From Candidatus Nitrosopumilus sp. (lineage in GTDB: Archaea; Thermoproteota; Nitrososphaeria; Nitrososphaerales; Nitrosopumilaceae): a DNA stretch of 6,493 bases. The stretch is taken from NCBI GenBank assembly GCA_029941825.1, contig JAPYTM010000049.1, positions 1 to 6,493 on the forward strand. The letters are read 5' to 3'. Under the pieces are notes generated by a model that saw only the letters and a list, made by a program, of their open reading frames with translations, was not told the origin of the DNA and ran no database searches. Each line of letters begins with the position of its first letter. Within the stretch, counting starts at the first letter, position 1. The translations under genes were made by a program, and so were the position numbers. Below are positions 6,147 through 6,493 of this stretch, in pieces.

Positions 6147-6493
6147 ATGCCGATAGTTTCAATCTCATTAAATGATGAAATTCTTTCAGAATTAGACAAA
6201 TTACAATCATCTATGGGATTTTCAGGGAGGTCTGAGGCAATCAGAGCAGGAATCAGAACGTTTGTTTCTGAAGAAAAACAAAAATCAGATTTGTCTGGAA
6301 ATATTCATGCAATACTACTAGTTGTTCACAATGATGAATTTGATCACATAGTTTCTGGAATAACTCATAATTTTGAGGATTTGATTACAACTCACTTACA
6401 TAGTAAAATTGACAAGGAAAAATGCATGGAGCTTTTTGTAATTAATGGAGATGCAGAAAAAGTATCTACAATGACTAAAGATTTTCAGATAAA
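6147..6493 (+). CDS. NikR-like ribbon-helix-helix metal regulator, 3' end beyond window
   Basis: The first 115 residues are visible and the frame is open at the window edge. Residues 1-45 are a ribbon-helix-helix DNA-binding domain (strand MPIVSISLND, then the hallmark GRSEAIRAGIR at 27-37). From about 52 follows a NikR-type ACT-like metal-sensing domain (IHAILLVVHND, then CMELFVINGDAEKV). Aligned to E. coli NikR by the CMEL/CLEI motif, the nickel ligands His76, His87 and Cys95 correspond to His74, His85 and Cys93, but the fourth, His89, is Lys87; an extra His83 lies two residues before His85. The protein probably senses a metal and represses the divergent transporter operon and itself through the operators in the 90-bp gap. 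Nickel specificity is doubtful given the changed ligand and the zinc-type transporter next door, so I give no symbol. Confidence 0.87.
   Translation, partial: MPIVSISLNDEILSELDKLQSSMGFSGRSEAIRAGIRTFVSEEKQKSDLSGNIHAILLVVHNDEFDHIVSGITHNFEDLITTHLHSKIDKEKCMELFVINGDAEKVSTMTKDFQI

Noticed and set aside
6147..6493. Calling the regulator a true nickel-responsive NikR
   Set aside because: The fold and three ligands agree, but the fourth ligand is lysine and the neighbour is a zinc-type importer, so the metal is left open.

Overview
The window looks like a piece of chromosome from a marine-type ammonia-oxidising archaeon (Nitrososphaeria/Thaumarchaeota, Nitrosopumilus-like). The evidence is very AT-rich DNA, a PEFG-type C-terminal sorting tail on the first protein, archaeal TATA boxes placed for leaderless or short-leader transcripts, and the gene families present. 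The assignment rests on pattern recognition, not on a database search. The theme of the window is handling of transition metals at the cell surface.

Layout. Positions 1-104 (+) hold the last 33 codons of a surface protein with a PEFG-CTERM tail. Positions 118-756 (-) encode an exported, C-terminally anchored protein with a beta-sandwich domain, divergent from its large neighbour. Positions 850-3630 (+) encode a 926-residue fusion: a CopC copper-binding domain, a CopD eight-helix membrane domain, an Ig-like domain, a seven-bladed Vgb-type (streptogramin-lyase-like) propeller and a C-terminal anchor. Converging on it, and overlapping its 3' end by 11 bp, is a minus-strand operon (6056 down to 3620) for a cluster A-I metal ABC transporter: binding protein (znuA-like), ATPase (znuC-like) and permease (znuB-like). 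Divergent from the operon, from 6147 (+) to the window end, is a ribbon-helix-helix regulator of the NikR/CopG type, cut off by the window.

How the parts may work together. The transporter would import zinc or another divalent metal. The NikR-like protein is the obvious candidate regulator. The 90 bp between them carries a 17-bp palindrome touching the BRE/TATA region of the transporter promoter, and an 11-bp exact copy of its core 33 bp away in the regulator's own promoter. The regulator keeps three of the four NikR metal ligands but has lysine in place of the fourth, so its metal may not be nickel. The CopC-CopD fusion and its divergent partner are both predicted to start, once mature, with histidine. 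In the CopC domain this His joins an Asp-Gly-His motif to give the classical copper(II) site. No stretch over 300 bases lacks a gene, and I see no RNA genes, mobile elements or CRISPR arrays.
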